A stretch of 50,954 nucleotides of DNA, taken from assembly GCF_027706745.1 (NCBI RefSeq), contig NZ_JAQFWP010000052.1, positions 1 through 50,954 of the forward strand, read 5' to 3'. Both the position numbers and the translations under genes were made by a program. Of this stretch, positions 50,876-50,954 are shown in pieces. Position 1 is the stretch's first letter, and the number at the start of each line of letters is the position of its first letter. Source of the DNA: Nocardiopsis suaedae (GTDB taxonomy: Bacteria > Actinomycetota > Actinomycetes > Streptosporangiales > Streptosporangiaceae). Under the pieces are notes generated by a model. That model was not told the origin of the DNA. It searched no databases and saw only the letters and a program-made list of their open reading frames with translations.

Positions 50876-50954
50876 GGTCCGGGTGGCGGTCCGGCCGGTG
50901 CGCGGTCGGCGCCCGACCGCAAGCCAACCTAGACAGGCGCGGTGGGGGGGGGCA

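Overview
The window is very GC-rich, densely coding DNA. GTG and TTG starts, stop/start overlaps and the gene set (Mrp antiporter, actinobacterial topoisomerase IV pair, DUF7455, DUF5998, SSI-type inhibitor, HGxxPAAW protein) point to an actinomycete. A CelR/CebR-like operator and the overall gene content suggest the Nocardiopsaceae (Nocardiopsis-like); that placement is inference. I see no rRNA, tRNA, CRISPR array, prophage or intact insertion sequence.

Layout. 0-2.8 kb: a 51-bp tandem repeat at the window edge, a palindromic repeat, then a leftward vapB-vapC-yaaA operon (toxin-antitoxin plus peroxide-stress protein), a GNAT acetyltransferase and a small zinc-ribbon protein. 3-11 kb: topoisomerase IV subunits (parE rightward, parC leftward) around an RDD membrane protein, a Cds1-like PLP enzyme, a TPR protein and a beta-carbonic anhydrase. 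11.6-17.8 kb: a complete seven-gene mrpABCDEFG Na+/H+ antiporter operon, every junction overlapping. 17.8-28.8 kb: a RecQ helicase with a C-terminal phosphoribosyltransferase-like motif, a PfkB kinase, a GNAT/acyl-CoA-ligase fusion, a proline-rich small ORF, DUF5998, a phosphodiesterase, a PrxQ-enoyl-CoA hydratase-MBL run and DUF2203.

29-36 kb: a TPR-CHAT caspase-like protein beside a 2.4-kb gene-poor island full of diverged repeats, then a DEAD-box RNA helicase. 36-41 kb: an HGxxPAAW-type membrane protein, an AGCS amino-acid/Na+ symporter, and a permease/DUF1980 pair behind a Zur-like operator. 41-47 kb: a sugar ABC importer (binding protein, two permeases, no ATPase) with its IclR regulator, divergent from a secreted GH16 beta-glucanase with a ricin-type lectin domain; the intergenic region holds an IclR-like palindrome and a CelR-like box. 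46.8-51 kb: a secreted subtilisin inhibitor, an orphan histidine kinase coupled to a small acidic protein, and a secreted S37 tripeptidyl aminopeptidase.

The most unusual non-genic signal is a family of about 64-bp intergenic palindromes with GATCTCG/CGAGATC tips. Six copies in 51 kb all lie 3' of genes or in non-coding DNA, and the unpaired centre is conserved in at least three of them. A second signal is a set of four apparent leaderless promoters, each with a TAGNNT -10 hexamer exactly 7 nt before the start codon.
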